Assembly (NCBI GenBank): GCA_021774335.1
Contig: JAJFJD010000040.1
Location: 62,001 to 126,000 of the forward strand
From: Alphaproteobacteria bacterium
GTDB taxonomy: Bacteria; Pseudomonadota; Alphaproteobacteria; UBA8366
Direction: 5' to 3'
DNA: 64,000 nt
Shown here: positions 23,715 to 32,529 of the stretch, piece by piece
How the letters are laid out: every line of letters begins with the position of its first letter
Numbering within the stretch: position 1 is the first letter of the stretch
Position numbers and translations under genes: made by a program
The notes under the pieces: generated by a model
Seen by the model: only the letters and a program-made list of their open reading frames with translations
Told to the model about the DNA's origin: nothing
Database searches by the model: none

Positions 23715-24788
23715 CTACGCCACGTCCATGGGAGCGGGCTCCCTCGGATCGGTGACGACGATCCCGGTCGGTCGCCCGCCCGGCGTCGTTGCCCCGTACC
23801 GATCGTAAAACGCCTGCGGCAGCGGCCAGCCGCCGGGAACAGCAAGCCATAGCCGCAGCAAATGGCGCTTTTGTTCCGGTTCCGGGTAATCCTCATATCC
23901 GGTGCGTGAATGCATGGTCGTCAGGTTGTTTACGAACTGGATATCGCCGGGGTTGAAGGTGATGTCGAGACTGAACTCCGGGCTGGCCGCAAGGTCCCGA
24001 AGCATGTCGAGTGCGTCCCATTGTGCCTGTGTAAGCCGCGGCAATTCTGAAAACCGCTGCGCAGATTCGACGAAGCGTCGCACGAAGCACACAATCAGAC
24101 GACCCTCGTACCGGCTGAACACCGGTAGCCGATAGTGGGGCTCCCAGCCCTCGGGCACTTCGCCGCGCCGGTCCAGATGCATTGGTTGCAATAGCTCGGC
24201 GAGCAGGTCAGGCCGGCGTTTCAACATTTCGTTATAGAGCGCGCCGGCGCTGACGACACTGCTCAACCCGCCGGACTTCGACGGCTTGAGGCAAAACAGC
24301 CCAATTATCTCGCCGCCTATATCGTTGTGATAGGACAGTGCCGCGCGCGATCGATGGCCACGGTTGTTCACGTCGTCGACGTCGACACCGATGTCCTTCA
24401 CATGTCCCAAGACATGCCCGTAGGCGTTCTGCGTCACCGCCTCGCCAATGTGTGCGCCGATGCCCCAGTATGTGATGGCGCACTGCTCGCGGGACCAACG
24501 ATCGACCGGAAGCCCGCGCATGACATGAACGCCCGGGCCATTGACGATATTCTCTCGAATTCGATCGAGGACTCCGGCAAATTTGGGAAGCGGAAAATCA
24601 TCCTTGCCGAAATCCGGAACACAAAGACCGCGGGCGATAATACGATCGGCGCAACGTTCCAGTTCGGCAATCTCGTCCGCAGAGACGTGGTGTATCCAAT
24701 CCTCGCGCTTTTCCAATTCGGCACCGCGCCATACCGAGGGGCTATCGACGGCGGGAGACGGGTCCTGAAGTCTATGATCTGTGCTCAT
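23715..24788 (-). CDS. TauD/TfdA-like Fe(II)/2-oxoglutarate dioxygenase, 350-residue subgroup
   Basis: This 357-residue protein belongs to the longer TauD-like subgroup that recurs four more times in the window. The iron ligands are H154 and D156 (SYHNDIGG) and the distal His in TMHSRTGYEDY; the 2-oxoglutarate arginine is in RHLLRLWL. Shared subgroup motifs are YWGIGAHIG, NAYGHVLGHVKDIG, YNEMLKRRPDL and FNPGDIQFVNN. The start at 24788 agrees with the length of its paralogues. It shares a strand with MmgE/PrpD downstream and with the VOC protein upstream. The substrate is unknown. Confidence 0.88.
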   Translation of the reverse strand: MSTDHRLQDPSPAVDSPSVWRGAELEKREDWIHHVSADEIAELERCADRIIARGLCVPDFGKDDFPLPKFAGVLDRIRENIVNGPGVHVMRGLPVDRWSREQCAITYWGIGAHIGEAVTQNAYGHVLGHVKDIGVDVDDVNNRGHRSRAALSYHNDIGGEIIGLFCLKPSKSGGLSSVVSAGALYNEMLKRRPDLLAELLQPMHLDRRGEVPEGWEPHYRLPVFSRYEGRLIVCFVRRFVESAQRFSELPRLTQAQWDALDMLRDLAASPEFSLDITFNPGDIQFVNNLTTMHSRTGYEDYPEPEQKRHLLRLWLAVPGGWPLPQAFYDRYGATTPGGRPTGIVVTDPREPAPMDVA

Positions 24789-24945
24789 AAGAACTCTTTC
24801 GCTCCATACGGCAATCGGAGGGTCCCTGTAATTAGGCCCTATAACCAAAAGCCGAGGCAAACCGATAGCAATGCCTGGTAGGCGTCCCGAGCGTTATCGG
24901 GTCCGGGCCCGGATCGGAGGTCACCACTCCTAGATTAGGAGGCTT

Positions 24946-25344
24946 TTATTCCTTGGCGGCCTGCAGGAAGCGTCCGGTCGGTGCGATCTCAGCGACGGTT
25001 CCGCCGGGCGCGCGGAATTTAATCGGGATGACGCCGGGGGTAGAGATGATTTCGTACCCGCGGGCCTTGATGTCCTCGACGCCTTTCTCCAGGTCGTCGA
25101 CTTCGAACCCCATGTGGTGGATGCAGGGTTTTTCGCCGGCGGCCTTCGACTCGGCGGATTGCGTGCCTTTGTCGTATTGCAGGATGGACAGATCGATATG
25201 GCCATCCGTGAGATGGCAAGAATAGTGATCCCGGTGGTGCTCGCTGCGAACTTCCTTGAATCCGAGGACACCCTCATAGAATTCTCGAGCCTCCGCCATA
25301 TCGTTGACGCGGACGGCAATGTGGGCAATGCGCATGGTGGTCAC
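24946..25344 (-). CDS. VOC superfamily (glyoxalase-like) protein
   Basis: A 132-residue protein with two beta-alpha-beta-beta-beta modules, one full VOC fold. Module one starts MRIAHIAVRVNDMAEAREFYEGVLGF, the usual glyoxalase/dioxygenase opening; module two starts HHMGFEVDDLEKGVEDIKARG. Likely metal ligands are H8, the second-module His and the Glu of VAEIAP near the C-terminus. GTG 25344 is the probable start because AGGAG lies seven bases upstream; an ATG follows three codons later. Members can be lyases, isomerases or dioxygenases, so the reaction is open. Confidence 0.85.
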   Translation of the reverse strand: MTTMRIAHIAVRVNDMAEAREFYEGVLGFKEVRSEHHRDHYSCHLTDGHIDLSILQYDKGTQSAESKAAGEKPCIHHMGFEVDDLEKGVEDIKARGYEIISTPGVIPIKFRAPGGTVAEIAPTGRFLQAAKE

Positions 25345-25493
25345 GGTTCATCTCCTTCGGATTGGATCGGCAAAGCGGCGGCAACTATGGTTGTTCCGTA
25401 ATTCATCGACAATATAGAAAATTATCTGATAGCTAACGGGGCCGACTGGCATTCTACACAGTTCTGGCCGTCGCGTTTTGGAGGAGCCCAACT

Positions 25494-26519
25494 ATGCAGA
25501 ACCGCCGCATCTTTTTCGTCCAACCGCCCAAGGGACCGGTGACGCCGGCCTGCTACGACGTTCGCGACGAGCCGGTGCCCGAACCGCAAGACGGCGACGT
25601 TCTGGTGCGCAACATCTATCTGTCCTGCGATCCCTATATGCGGGGGCGGATGGGTGGCACGGCGAACTACCCAGGGTCCAGGGACTTCCCGCTCGACGAA
25701 GTGGTGCCCGCGCGCGTCGTGGGACAAGTCGCCGAGTCTCGCAATCCCAAATTCAAAAAGGGCGATTTCGTTTGGGGCTTCCTCGGGTGGGAACTTTACT
25801 CATTGGCCAAGGGCGGCGGTGACCTGCGGATGATCGACCCATCGCTTGGACCGATCTCGCACGCCATTACGGTTATTGGCATGCCGGGGCTGACCGCGCG
25901 CGTCGGCATCCTTGATATCGGCAAGCCGAAGCCGGGCGAAACCGCCTTCATCTCCGCCGCCAGCGGCGCGGTCGGAAGCGTCGCCGGACAGATCGCCAAG
26001 CAGGAAGGCTGCATTGTCGTCGGCAGCGCCGGCTCCGACCGCAAGGTCCGGCACATCGTCGACGTGCTCGGATTCGATGCCGCCTTCAACTACAAGACCG
26101 TGTCGTCGATCGGCGCGGCGCTGGACGAGTACTGCCCGAACGGAATCGATATCTATTTCGAGAATGTCGGCGGCGAGACCTTGGAGGCGGTGCTCGATCG
26201 CATCAACCAGGGTGCGCGGATTCCTGTATGCGGCAGCATCTCGCAATACGATAACCCCGAACCCTCTAAACCGAAAAACATCGGCAACGTGGAGGCGAAG
26301 GGCGCGGTGATGCGGAAGTTCAGCATCTACGACCACATGGACCAATACGACGACTTCCTGCCCTGGATTGCCGAGCGGGTTATGGACGGACGTATCGTCT
26401 ATTTCGAGGACATCGTCGACGGCTTCGACAATACGATCGACGCCTTCATCGGCATGATGAACGGCGACAATCTCGGCAAACGCCTGGTTCGCGTGAGCGA
26501 GGACCCGACGCTCGGCTAG
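25494..26519 (+). CDS. NADP-dependent oxidoreductase, medium-chain (CurA/leukotriene B4 dehydrogenase-like)
   Basis: A 341-residue zinc-free medium-chain reductase. The N-terminus shows the family layout (LVRNIYLSCDPYMRGRM), the nucleotide site reads AASGAVGSVAGQIAK near residue 160, and DIYFENVGG near 220 is typical of the CurA/PTGR1 group, which reduces alpha,beta-enones with NADPH. A GGAGGAG ribosome site precedes the ATG. Its stop codon overlaps that of the convergent amidohydrolase gene within CTAG. It diverges from the VOC gene across 149 bases. Confidence 0.9.
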   Translation: MQNRRIFFVQPPKGPVTPACYDVRDEPVPEPQDGDVLVRNIYLSCDPYMRGRMGGTANYPGSRDFPLDEVVPARVVGQVAESRNPKFKKGDFVWGFLGWELYSLAKGGGDLRMIDPSLGPISHAITVIGMPGLTARVGILDIGKPKPGETAFISAASGAVGSVAGQIAKQEGCIVVGSAGSDRKVRHIVDVLGFDAAFNYKTVSSIGAALDEYCPNGIDIYFENVGGETLEAVLDRINQGARIPVCGSISQYDNPEPSKPKNIGNVEAKGAVMRKFSIYDHMDQYDDFLPWIAERVMDGRIVYFEDIVDGFDNTIDAFIGMMNGDNLGKRLVRVSEDPTLG

Positions 26520-27502
26520 GCCGACGCAATACCGAACAGTTTCGCGGCGGTTCCGCTCAGAATCTTCTCCTGATCGGCGGCGCTTAGTCCGGACTCCAGG
26601 ACCACTTTGGTCGGGGCCGGGTCGCCGATGGGGAAGGGGTAGTCGGAGCCCAGCATGACCTTGTCGACGCCGACCTTGTCGCAGAGATAGCGCAGAGCAT
26701 CGGTCTGAAACACCAGGCTGTCGAAATAGCAGTGCTGCAGGCCTTCTTCCGGGTCGGCGTATTTGCCGGGGTTGGCATTGAAGTTGCGGATCAGCCGTCC
26801 GAGCACGAAGGGCAGGCTGCCGCCGCCGGTGCTGAGGACCGCCTTCATGCCGCTGTATTTCACGAAATGGCCGGAGAATAGCAGCCGGGCGCAAGCGGTG
26901 GTCATGTCGTTGACCCGGACGATCGTGTTGACCAGATCGGGCGCTTGCACCCGCGGGTCGCGCAGGTCGAAGACCGGGTGGATGACGATGACCGCGCCCC
27001 GGTCCGACGCCACTTCCCAGAATGGGTTTAGGTCGGGGTCGTCCAGATTGCCGCCATCGCCCTTCGGCTGGGCCGCGATCATCAGGCCGGGAAAGCCCGC
27101 GTCCATGGCCTCGCTCAGGACTTCTGCCGCCAGCTTGCCGTCCTGCATCGGAACGCTGGCCAGAGGCGTCAGGCGCGGCTGGTCCTTGGTCGCCTCCAGC
27201 AGATGTTCATTGATCATCCGGCTCCACTCGGCCGCCTCGTCGGCGGGAATTTCGTAGCCGAACATGTCGAGCCAGCCGCCGTTGATCTGATGGTCGATGT
27301 CCCGCTCGGTCATCCACTGCAGTCGGTTTTCGGTATCGCGCAGGTTCGGCATGACCGGCCGGGTCGGCTTACCACCGGCGAAGGCGAGCTGGTACTTGCC
27401 GTCTTCATGCATCAGGTCGACCGACGGAAAGCGGCCGATGTTCTTCAGCAGCGCGTCGAACATTTGCTGCGGGGCGAAATGGGCGTGGATATCGATATTC
27501 AT
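26516..27502 (-). CDS. Amidohydrolase family protein (ACMSD/AMH2-like TIM barrel)
   Basis: A 328-residue metal-dependent hydrolase or decarboxylase of the amidohydrolase_2 family, which includes ACMSD, gamma-resorcylate decarboxylase and related enzymes. The metal motif HxH is at the start (IDIHAHF, residues 4-8), the barrel His is in VIHPVFD near residue 165, and the catalytic Asp is in LGSDYPFPIGD near 290. It is 28 bases downstream of the molybdenum hydroxylase large subunit gene on the same strand and may belong to that operon, suggesting a shared ring-degrading or carboxylic-acid pathway (inference). Confidence 0.88.
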   Translation of the reverse strand: MNIDIHAHFAPQQMFDALLKNIGRFPSVDLMHEDGKYQLAFAGGKPTRPVMPNLRDTENRLQWMTERDIDHQINGGWLDMFGYEIPADEAAEWSRMINEHLLEATKDQPRLTPLASVPMQDGKLAAEVLSEAMDAGFPGLMIAAQPKGDGGNLDDPDLNPFWEVASDRGAVIVIHPVFDLRDPRVQAPDLVNTIVRVNDMTTACARLLFSGHFVKYSGMKAVLSTGGGSLPFVLGRLIRNFNANPGKYADPEEGLQHCYFDSLVFQTDALRYLCDKVGVDKVMLGSDYPFPIGDPAPTKVVLESGLSAADQEKILSGTAAKLFGIASA

Positions 27503-27530
27503 GGTTGAGCCTTATCGGGAAGAAACGGTT

Positions 27531-29930
27531 TCAGTCGTTGCCATCAAGGATGCGTAGCATGTCGCTCAGCGTGCCGAGTTTGATCGGTAAACTCTCGGCG
27601 GTCAGATCGTGCGGGGCGAGGGCGTCGTTGACGGCGCTGACGACGGCGGCCGGCGATCCCATATATCCGGCTTCCCCGGCGCCCTTCTGCCCGAGCGGCG
27701 TCAGCGGCGACGGCGTGCAGTGTTCGTCCATCTGTACGTCGGGAATTTCCATCGACGACGGCAACAGGTAGTCCATGAAGGTGCCGCTCAAATGCTGGCC
27801 GGCATCGTCATATTCGAACTTCTCATACAGCGCCGCGCCGATGCCGTGCGCGATACCACCGAGCAGCATCCCTTTGACGATGGCGGGGCTGATGACGGTG
27901 CCGCAGTCGTGCACGATGAAGTAGCGTGGGATCGTCACCTTGCCGGTCCCCGGATCAATGGTGACCAGGGTGATATGCGTCTCGAAGGAGAAGCAGGGAT
28001 ACATCTGCACCCGGCCGTCGGCGGTCGGCATGGTGCCGCCGTTCGGCACCTGCATGGTGTAGCTGGCCTGCAATCCCGGCTCCATGCCCGGCGGCATCAG
28101 GTGGTATTGCCCGTGACAGATGCGGATCAACTGCTTCCAGTTGAGCTTTGCCGCGTCGTCGTCCCGAACCTGGATCGTGCCGTCGGCGTAGACGAGATCC
28201 TGCTCATCGCGCTTCAGGTTATGGGCCGCGATGTTCATCAGGCGGCCGCGCAGGATTTCCGCCGCCCGTTGCGCCGCGCCGCCCAGCATGATCGCCATCC
28301 GGCTGGCGACCGGGCTATTGCCCGGCAAGCTGGACAGCGAGTCCGAATGCACCACTCGGATGTCCATCGGGTCGATCTCAAGAACTTCGCCGACGACGGT
28401 CGCGACCAGGGTTTGATGTCCTTGTCCCGAACTCGATGTGCAGATCAGAGCGGTCACCGTCCCGAGCCGGTCGACCTTGACCGTGCAGGATTCCATCCAG
28501 GTTGTCGTGTCGTTCTTGGGATTGAACAGCGGTTCGAAAGCCGCGTTGCCGCCGCCCGGCTCCAAACAGGTCGCCACGCCGATGCCCGCGAGACTGCCAG
28601 AGCCGCGCAAGGTGTCGCGCTCGGCGATCAACGCGTCGTAGTCGGACAGGGCGCGCGCCTTCGCCTCGACCGCGTGATAGTCGCCGCTGTCGTATTCGGT
28701 GCCGCTGGGGATGGTGTAGGGGAATTCCTCGGTGCGGATGAAGTTGCGGCGGCGCAGTTCGAGCCGGTCCAACTTCAGGAAATCCGCGACCCGGTCCATC
28801 ATCCGTTCGATTGCGACATTCGTCGGCGCCTGTCCAAACCCACGGACCGCGACCTGACCGGTCTTGTTGGTGCAGACGGAAATGGCTTCGTACTCGACGC
28901 TGCCAATTTTGTAGGGACCGACGATCGATCCAACCGGCTTGCCGAGCTGCAGGGGCGCACGGCCGGGATAGGCGCCGCAATCGTCGAGCGCGCGCATCCG
29001 CATCGACTGCACCATGCCGTCGCCATTGAACGCGACATGCACGTCGAAAATTCGGTCGGGGCCATGGGCGTCCCCGCCGGACATATTCTCCAGCCGGTCT
29101 TCGAGCAACCGCACCGGGCAGCCAAGCTTACGTGCGAGATAGCTGGTCAAAACGGCGTGTTTGAGGCCGCGCTTCACGCCATAGCTGCCGCCGACATCGA
29201 CGTCGTAATGCACCCGGACATGGTTGCCCGGAACGCGAACGGCCTCCGCGATTTGATCCGCATATTTCGGCATCTGGATCGACGCCCAGACATCGAGCAT
29301 TTCCTGCCCCGGGTCCCAGCGCGACACCACGCCGAAGGTCTCAATCGGGACGGTCGAATTGCGGCCCCATTTGACGCGGAAGTTAAGCGTGTGGTCTGCC
29401 GCCGCGAAGTCGTCGTCGACGCCGCCCCAGACGAACTTGCGGTGAAACAGGACATTGTTGCCGTGATCAGGGTGGACCAACAGGTCGGTCGAGGCGAAGG
29501 CGTCTTCCGGGTCGACGACCGCGGGCAAGATGTCATACGTCACATCGATCAACTCGATGGCGTCTTCGGCGATGTAGCGGTTGTCGGCGACAACGGCGGC
29601 GACCCATTCCCCGGCGTAGCGCACCAGGTTCTGCGCCAGCGGACGCCAGATGATGTTCGGCGCCTCGACGCCGTGTTGCAGCGAGTTCGTCGCCTCGGCC
29701 AATTCGTCGCCGGTCAGTACGGCCTGCACGCCGTCCAATGCGAGGGCCGCGCGCGTATCGATCGAGACGATGCGGGCGCTTGCGTGCGGGCTGGTCAGGA
29801 GTGCCACATGCTTCATATCGGGCAGGCGGATATCGGCCACGTAACGGCCGAGCCCGGCAATAAAGCGCCGGTCTTCCTTGGTGCGCCGGTGGCGGCCGAC
29901 AAAACGGCCGGCGTTTGCCTGTTCGGTCAT
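27531..29930 (-). CDS. Molybdenum hydroxylase large subunit (CoxL/xanthine dehydrogenase family)
   Basis: A 799-residue molybdopterin-cytosine-dinucleotide-binding subunit. Seen are the N-terminal entry (VGRHRRTKEDRRFIAGLGRYVADI), GGSYGVKRG near residue 245, the loop VAVRGFGQAPTNVAIERMMD near 350, SSSGQGHQT near 480, and the active-site glutamate in GQKGAGEAGYMGSPAAV near 750. The loop is neither the AYxCSFR of form I CO dehydrogenase nor AYRGAGR, so carbon monoxide is an unlikely substrate. It hydroxylates an unknown organic compound. The start overlaps the CoxS-type gene by four bases. Confidence 0.9.
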   Translation of the reverse strand: MTEQANAGRFVGRHRRTKEDRRFIAGLGRYVADIRLPDMKHVALLTSPHASARIVSIDTRAALALDGVQAVLTGDELAEATNSLQHGVEAPNIIWRPLAQNLVRYAGEWVAAVVADNRYIAEDAIELIDVTYDILPAVVDPEDAFASTDLLVHPDHGNNVLFHRKFVWGGVDDDFAAADHTLNFRVKWGRNSTVPIETFGVVSRWDPGQEMLDVWASIQMPKYADQIAEAVRVPGNHVRVHYDVDVGGSYGVKRGLKHAVLTSYLARKLGCPVRLLEDRLENMSGGDAHGPDRIFDVHVAFNGDGMVQSMRMRALDDCGAYPGRAPLQLGKPVGSIVGPYKIGSVEYEAISVCTNKTGQVAVRGFGQAPTNVAIERMMDRVADFLKLDRLELRRRNFIRTEEFPYTIPSGTEYDSGDYHAVEAKARALSDYDALIAERDTLRGSGSLAGIGVATCLEPGGGNAAFEPLFNPKNDTTTWMESCTVKVDRLGTVTALICTSSSGQGHQTLVATVVGEVLEIDPMDIRVVHSDSLSSLPGNSPVASRMAIMLGGAAQRAAEILRGRLMNIAAHNLKRDEQDLVYADGTIQVRDDDAAKLNWKQLIRICHGQYHLMPPGMEPGLQASYTMQVPNGGTMPTADGRVQMYPCFSFETHITLVTIDPGTGKVTIPRYFIVHDCGTVISPAIVKGMLLGGIAHGIGAALYEKFEYDDAGQHLSGTFMDYLLPSSMEIPDVQMDEHCTPSPLTPLGQKGAGEAGYMGSPAAVVSAVNDALAPHDLTAESLPIKLGTLSDMLRILDGND

Positions 29931-30436
29931 CGCGTGGCCTTTCCGGTGCGCTGGTTCATCCGGTCGGCGGCAAGCTCGATGGCTTCGATGATCTGGCCAT
30001 AGCCGGTGCAACGGCAGAGGTTGCCGCTGATCGCCTTGCGGATTTCCTCGCGTGACGGGTCCGGATTGCGTTGCAGCAATGCCTGCGCGGCGATCAGCAT
30101 GCCCGGCGCGCAGTAGCCGCATTGCAAGGCATGGGTTTCCCAGAAGCAATCCTGTACCAGATTGAGGCTGCCGTCGGGATCGGAGAGCCCTTCGACTGTC
30201 GTGAGGCGTTCGCCATTCGCTTGCACGGCAAGCATGAGGCAGGACCGGATCGGCACGTCGTTTAGGAGAACGGAACAGGCGCCGCAGACACCATGCTCGC
30301 ACCCGGCATGTGTCCCAGTGAGATCAAGTTCGTCGCGCAAGAAATCGAGCAGCGTCATGCGGGGCTCGACCTCGGCGGTAACCGGTGTGCCGTTGATTGT
30401 CATCGACACGGATTTGGTGGGGCGGGCATCAGTCAT
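29927..30436 (-). CDS. Molybdenum hydroxylase small subunit, [2Fe-2S] protein (CoxS-like)
   Basis: A 169-residue protein with two [2Fe-2S] sites. The plant-type ferredoxin site is CEHGVCGACSVLLND near residues 46-60 plus a cysteine at RSCLML; the second, helical site is QCGYCAPGM near 106 and CRCTGY near 141. It passes electrons from the molybdenum subunit to the flavin subunit. The gene overlaps both neighbours (8 bases with the FAD subunit, 4 with the large subunit), so M-S-L are one transcript. Confidence 0.93.
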   Translation of the reverse strand: MTDARPTKSVSMTINGTPVTAEVEPRMTLLDFLRDELDLTGTHAGCEHGVCGACSVLLNDVPIRSCLMLAVQANGERLTTVEGLSDPDGSLNLVQDCFWETHALQCGYCAPGMLIAAQALLQRNPDPSREEIRKAISGNLCRCTGYGQIIEAIELAADRMNQRTGKATR

Positions 30437-31310
30437 TGGCTTTTGCGTCCTCGGCGGCTTCGAGGATGGCGCGGCGTATCAGGGTTTTCGCAATATGGAT
30501 GCGCGCCGTGCCGGAAGCGTGCAGGTCGGCTTCCGGTTCGAGAAGGGTGTCGAGATTGTCCACGTGAGGATCGATGGCCGCCGCCGTCGGTTTGTGACCG
30601 ACGAGTCCGTCCTCAAGGGCGGTGAGCCGGATCGGCGTGGGCGTCGCATTGGCCACCGCGATCGCCGCGCGACGACAGATGCCGTCGGCATCGATCGAGA
30701 CCTGGGCGGCGGCGGCGACGATCGCGAAATCGCTTTCCCGCGAACTGACCTCTTGGAAGCCGGCGCCGACACGGTCATCCCCGGTCCAGACCGGCAAGGA
30801 AACCGCGGTCAGAATTTCACCGTCTTCGATGGCAGTGGTCATGGGGCCGAGAATGAAATCCGCGGCCGTAAGGTTGCGTTGTCCCTTTGCGCTGGTCAGC
30901 GTGAGTTTTGCGTCCAAGGCAATCGCGGTCAGGCATATTTCCGCCGACGGGTCGGCATGCGCGAGGCTGCCGCCGATCGTGCCGCGGTTGCGCGTCTGGT
31001 CGTGTCCCACGAAGCGCAGCGCCTTTGTCAGCAAGGGCAACTGCGTGCGTATGATCGGCGACGCCTCCGCATCGGCTTGGCGTGTGCAGGCCCCAATAGT
31101 GACGCCGCCATCCTGCTCGGCGATGCCGCTCAGCGCCTCAATTTTGTTGATGTCGACGATCAATCCGGGCCGGACAAGCCGCATCGCCATCATCGGCATG
31201 AGCGATTGGCCGCCGGCGATGATCTGCGGGTCGTCCGAGGTGCGCGCCAGATGTCGGCAGGCCTCGTCGATGCTGGACGGCTGGACAAAGTCGAAGGCGG
31301 CGGCCTTCAT
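30429..31310 (-). CDS. Molybdenum hydroxylase FAD-binding medium subunit (CoxM-like)
   Basis: A 293-residue FAD-binding protein of the CoxM/xanthine dehydrogenase FAD domain type. It shows IIAGGQSLMPMMAMRL near residue 30, the FAD motif TRNRGTIGGSLAHADPSAE near 106-125, and a C-terminal CO-deh_flav_C domain. It is the first gene of the M-S-L operon and starts 134 bases from the divergent dioxygenase gene. Electrons would leave the complex here to an unknown acceptor. Confidence 0.92.
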   Translation of the reverse strand: MKAAAFDFVQPSSIDEACRHLARTSDDPQIIAGGQSLMPMMAMRLVRPGLIVDINKIEALSGIAEQDGGVTIGACTRQADAEASPIIRTQLPLLTKALRFVGHDQTRNRGTIGGSLAHADPSAEICLTAIALDAKLTLTSAKGQRNLTAADFILGPMTTAIEDGEILTAVSLPVWTGDDRVGAGFQEVSSRESDFAIVAAAAQVSIDADGICRRAAIAVANATPTPIRLTALEDGLVGHKPTAAAIDPHVDNLDTLLEPEADLHASGTARIHIAKTLIRRAILEAAEDAKAND

Positions 31311-31372
31311 GCGTCACACTCCCAAGGGTTGCTGGTTTGCATAGAGGGGCTTCTGCGGGCGAGAGCTTTCCC

Positions 31373-31380
31373 AGTATACT
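31373..31380. promoter_or_regulatory. Palindrome AGTATACT between the molybdenum hydroxylase operon and dioxygenase gene
   Basis: AGTATACT is centred on GTATAC, the same core as in the palindrome at 2678-2687, and lies in the divergent promoter region. It may be a GntR-type operator. An eight-base palindrome alone is weak evidence. Confidence 0.25.
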
Positions 31381-31444
31381 ATTGTACGATCGGAGACAAA
31401 CAGACCGCACTCGGTCCCTTGCAACAGTAGATGCGATCCGGCCC

Positions 31445-32515
31445 GTGACACAGCGCAATCGTGAACCCGCTATCGCTTTCGAGCCCGTCAATGATCCGGC
31501 GGGCTGGCGTGCATCCGATATGGCGGCGAGCGCCGAGTATCTGTTTCAGCTTGAGCCGGAGCATATCGCAGCGTTGGATGCGAACATCCGCGCGCTGCAG
31601 GATCAGGCCGTACCGATCATGGAGATCACCCGGGACCGGTTTCCGTTGCCGGCCTTGGCGGATGATCTGCGTGCGATTCGATCGGAAATCACCGATGGCC
31701 GCGGCTTCGTGCAAATTCGCGGGTTTCCGGTGGACCGGTACACCGCCGAACAGTCGGCAATCGCCTTCTGGGGGATCGGCATGCATCTCGGTGACGGTGT
31801 CTTCTCACAGAACAAGAAAGGCCATGTGCTCGGCCACATCACCGATATCGGTGAATCGGTCCACGACCGGAGCCAGCGCGGGCCGTATTCCAGCGACACG
31901 ATCCCATTTCATGTCGATTGCTGCGACGTGGTCGGGTTGTTGTGCCTACACACGGCGCGGGCAGGGGGCGAAAGCAGCCTCGCCAGTTCGGTCACGGTCC
32001 ATAATGAAATGCTCAGGCAGCGGCCCGATCTGGTCCGTGTTCTCGCTGAACCCTACTACCGGGACCGGCGCGACGAGGTGCCTGCCGGCATGCCGCCCTG
32101 GTACAGCCTCGCGGTGTTTCACTATCACCAAGGGTATCTGAGCACGAGCATCGAACCGACCTATATGGGGTCGGCCCATCGGCTCGACGGTATCCCGGCA
32201 ATGATGCCGGAACAGAAGGAAGCATTGGAACTGGCGCAGCAAATCGCGGCGGAGCAACGACTGGATATCGTTTTTGAGCCCGGAGACATGCAGTTCCTAA
32301 ACAACTACGTGATCATGCATACGCGCCAGGCCTTCGACGACGACCCGGACCCGGCGCATCGTCGCCATCTGCTTCGGCTTTGGCTTCAGAACAAGGGGAG
32401 TCGGCCTTTGCCTAAGGCCTATTTCGCGCGCCACGGGGAACCGGATAGCGTCGACTGGCCGGGCGGGATCGTCGGCGCGGAGACGGTGCTCAATGCGCCG
32501 CTGACGCCACGGTAA
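31445..32515 (+). CDS. TauD/TfdA-like Fe(II)/2-oxoglutarate dioxygenase, 350-residue subgroup
   Basis: A 356-residue dioxygenase of the same subgroup as the gene at 23715-24788. Iron ligands are H156 and D158 (FHVDCCD) and the distal His in VIMHTRQAFDDD; RHLLRLWL holds the 2-oxoglutarate arginine. Shared motifs are FWGIGMHLG, KGHVLGHITDIG, HNEMLRQRPDL and FEPGDMQFLNN. I use GTG 31445, which gives the same N-terminal length as the paralogues; the frame opens at TTG 31337. It diverges from the molybdenum hydroxylase operon and converges on the enoyl-CoA hydratase gene. Confidence 0.87.
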   Translation: MTQRNREPAIAFEPVNDPAGWRASDMAASAEYLFQLEPEHIAALDANIRALQDQAVPIMEITRDRFPLPALADDLRAIRSEITDGRGFVQIRGFPVDRYTAEQSAIAFWGIGMHLGDGVFSQNKKGHVLGHITDIGESVHDRSQRGPYSSDTIPFHVDCCDVVGLLCLHTARAGGESSLASSVTVHNEMLRQRPDLVRVLAEPYYRDRRDEVPAGMPPWYSLAVFHYHQGYLSTSIEPTYMGSAHRLDGIPAMMPEQKEALELAQQIAAEQRLDIVFEPGDMQFLNNYVIMHTRQAFDDDPDPAHRRHLLRLWLQNKGSRPLPKAYFARHGEPDSVDWPGGIVGAETVLNAPLTPR

Positions 32516-32529
32516 TTCGATGGTAGCGC

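Noticed and set aside
24902-24941. Palindrome TCCGGGCCCGGA and short hairpin CTCCTA/TAGGAG near the VOC gene end
   Set aside because: Neither is placed with a T run in the right direction for the leftward gene, so no terminator or operator can be supported.
27609-30002. A 797-codon open frame on the plus strand opposite the molybdenum hydroxylase large subunit
   Set aside because: Composition is that of an antisense shadow, and the minus strand carries the conserved motifs of the family.
27531-31310. Aerobic carbon monoxide dehydrogenase (coxMSL)
   Set aside because: The gene order fits, but the large subunit lacks AYxCSFR and AYRGAGR at the active loop.
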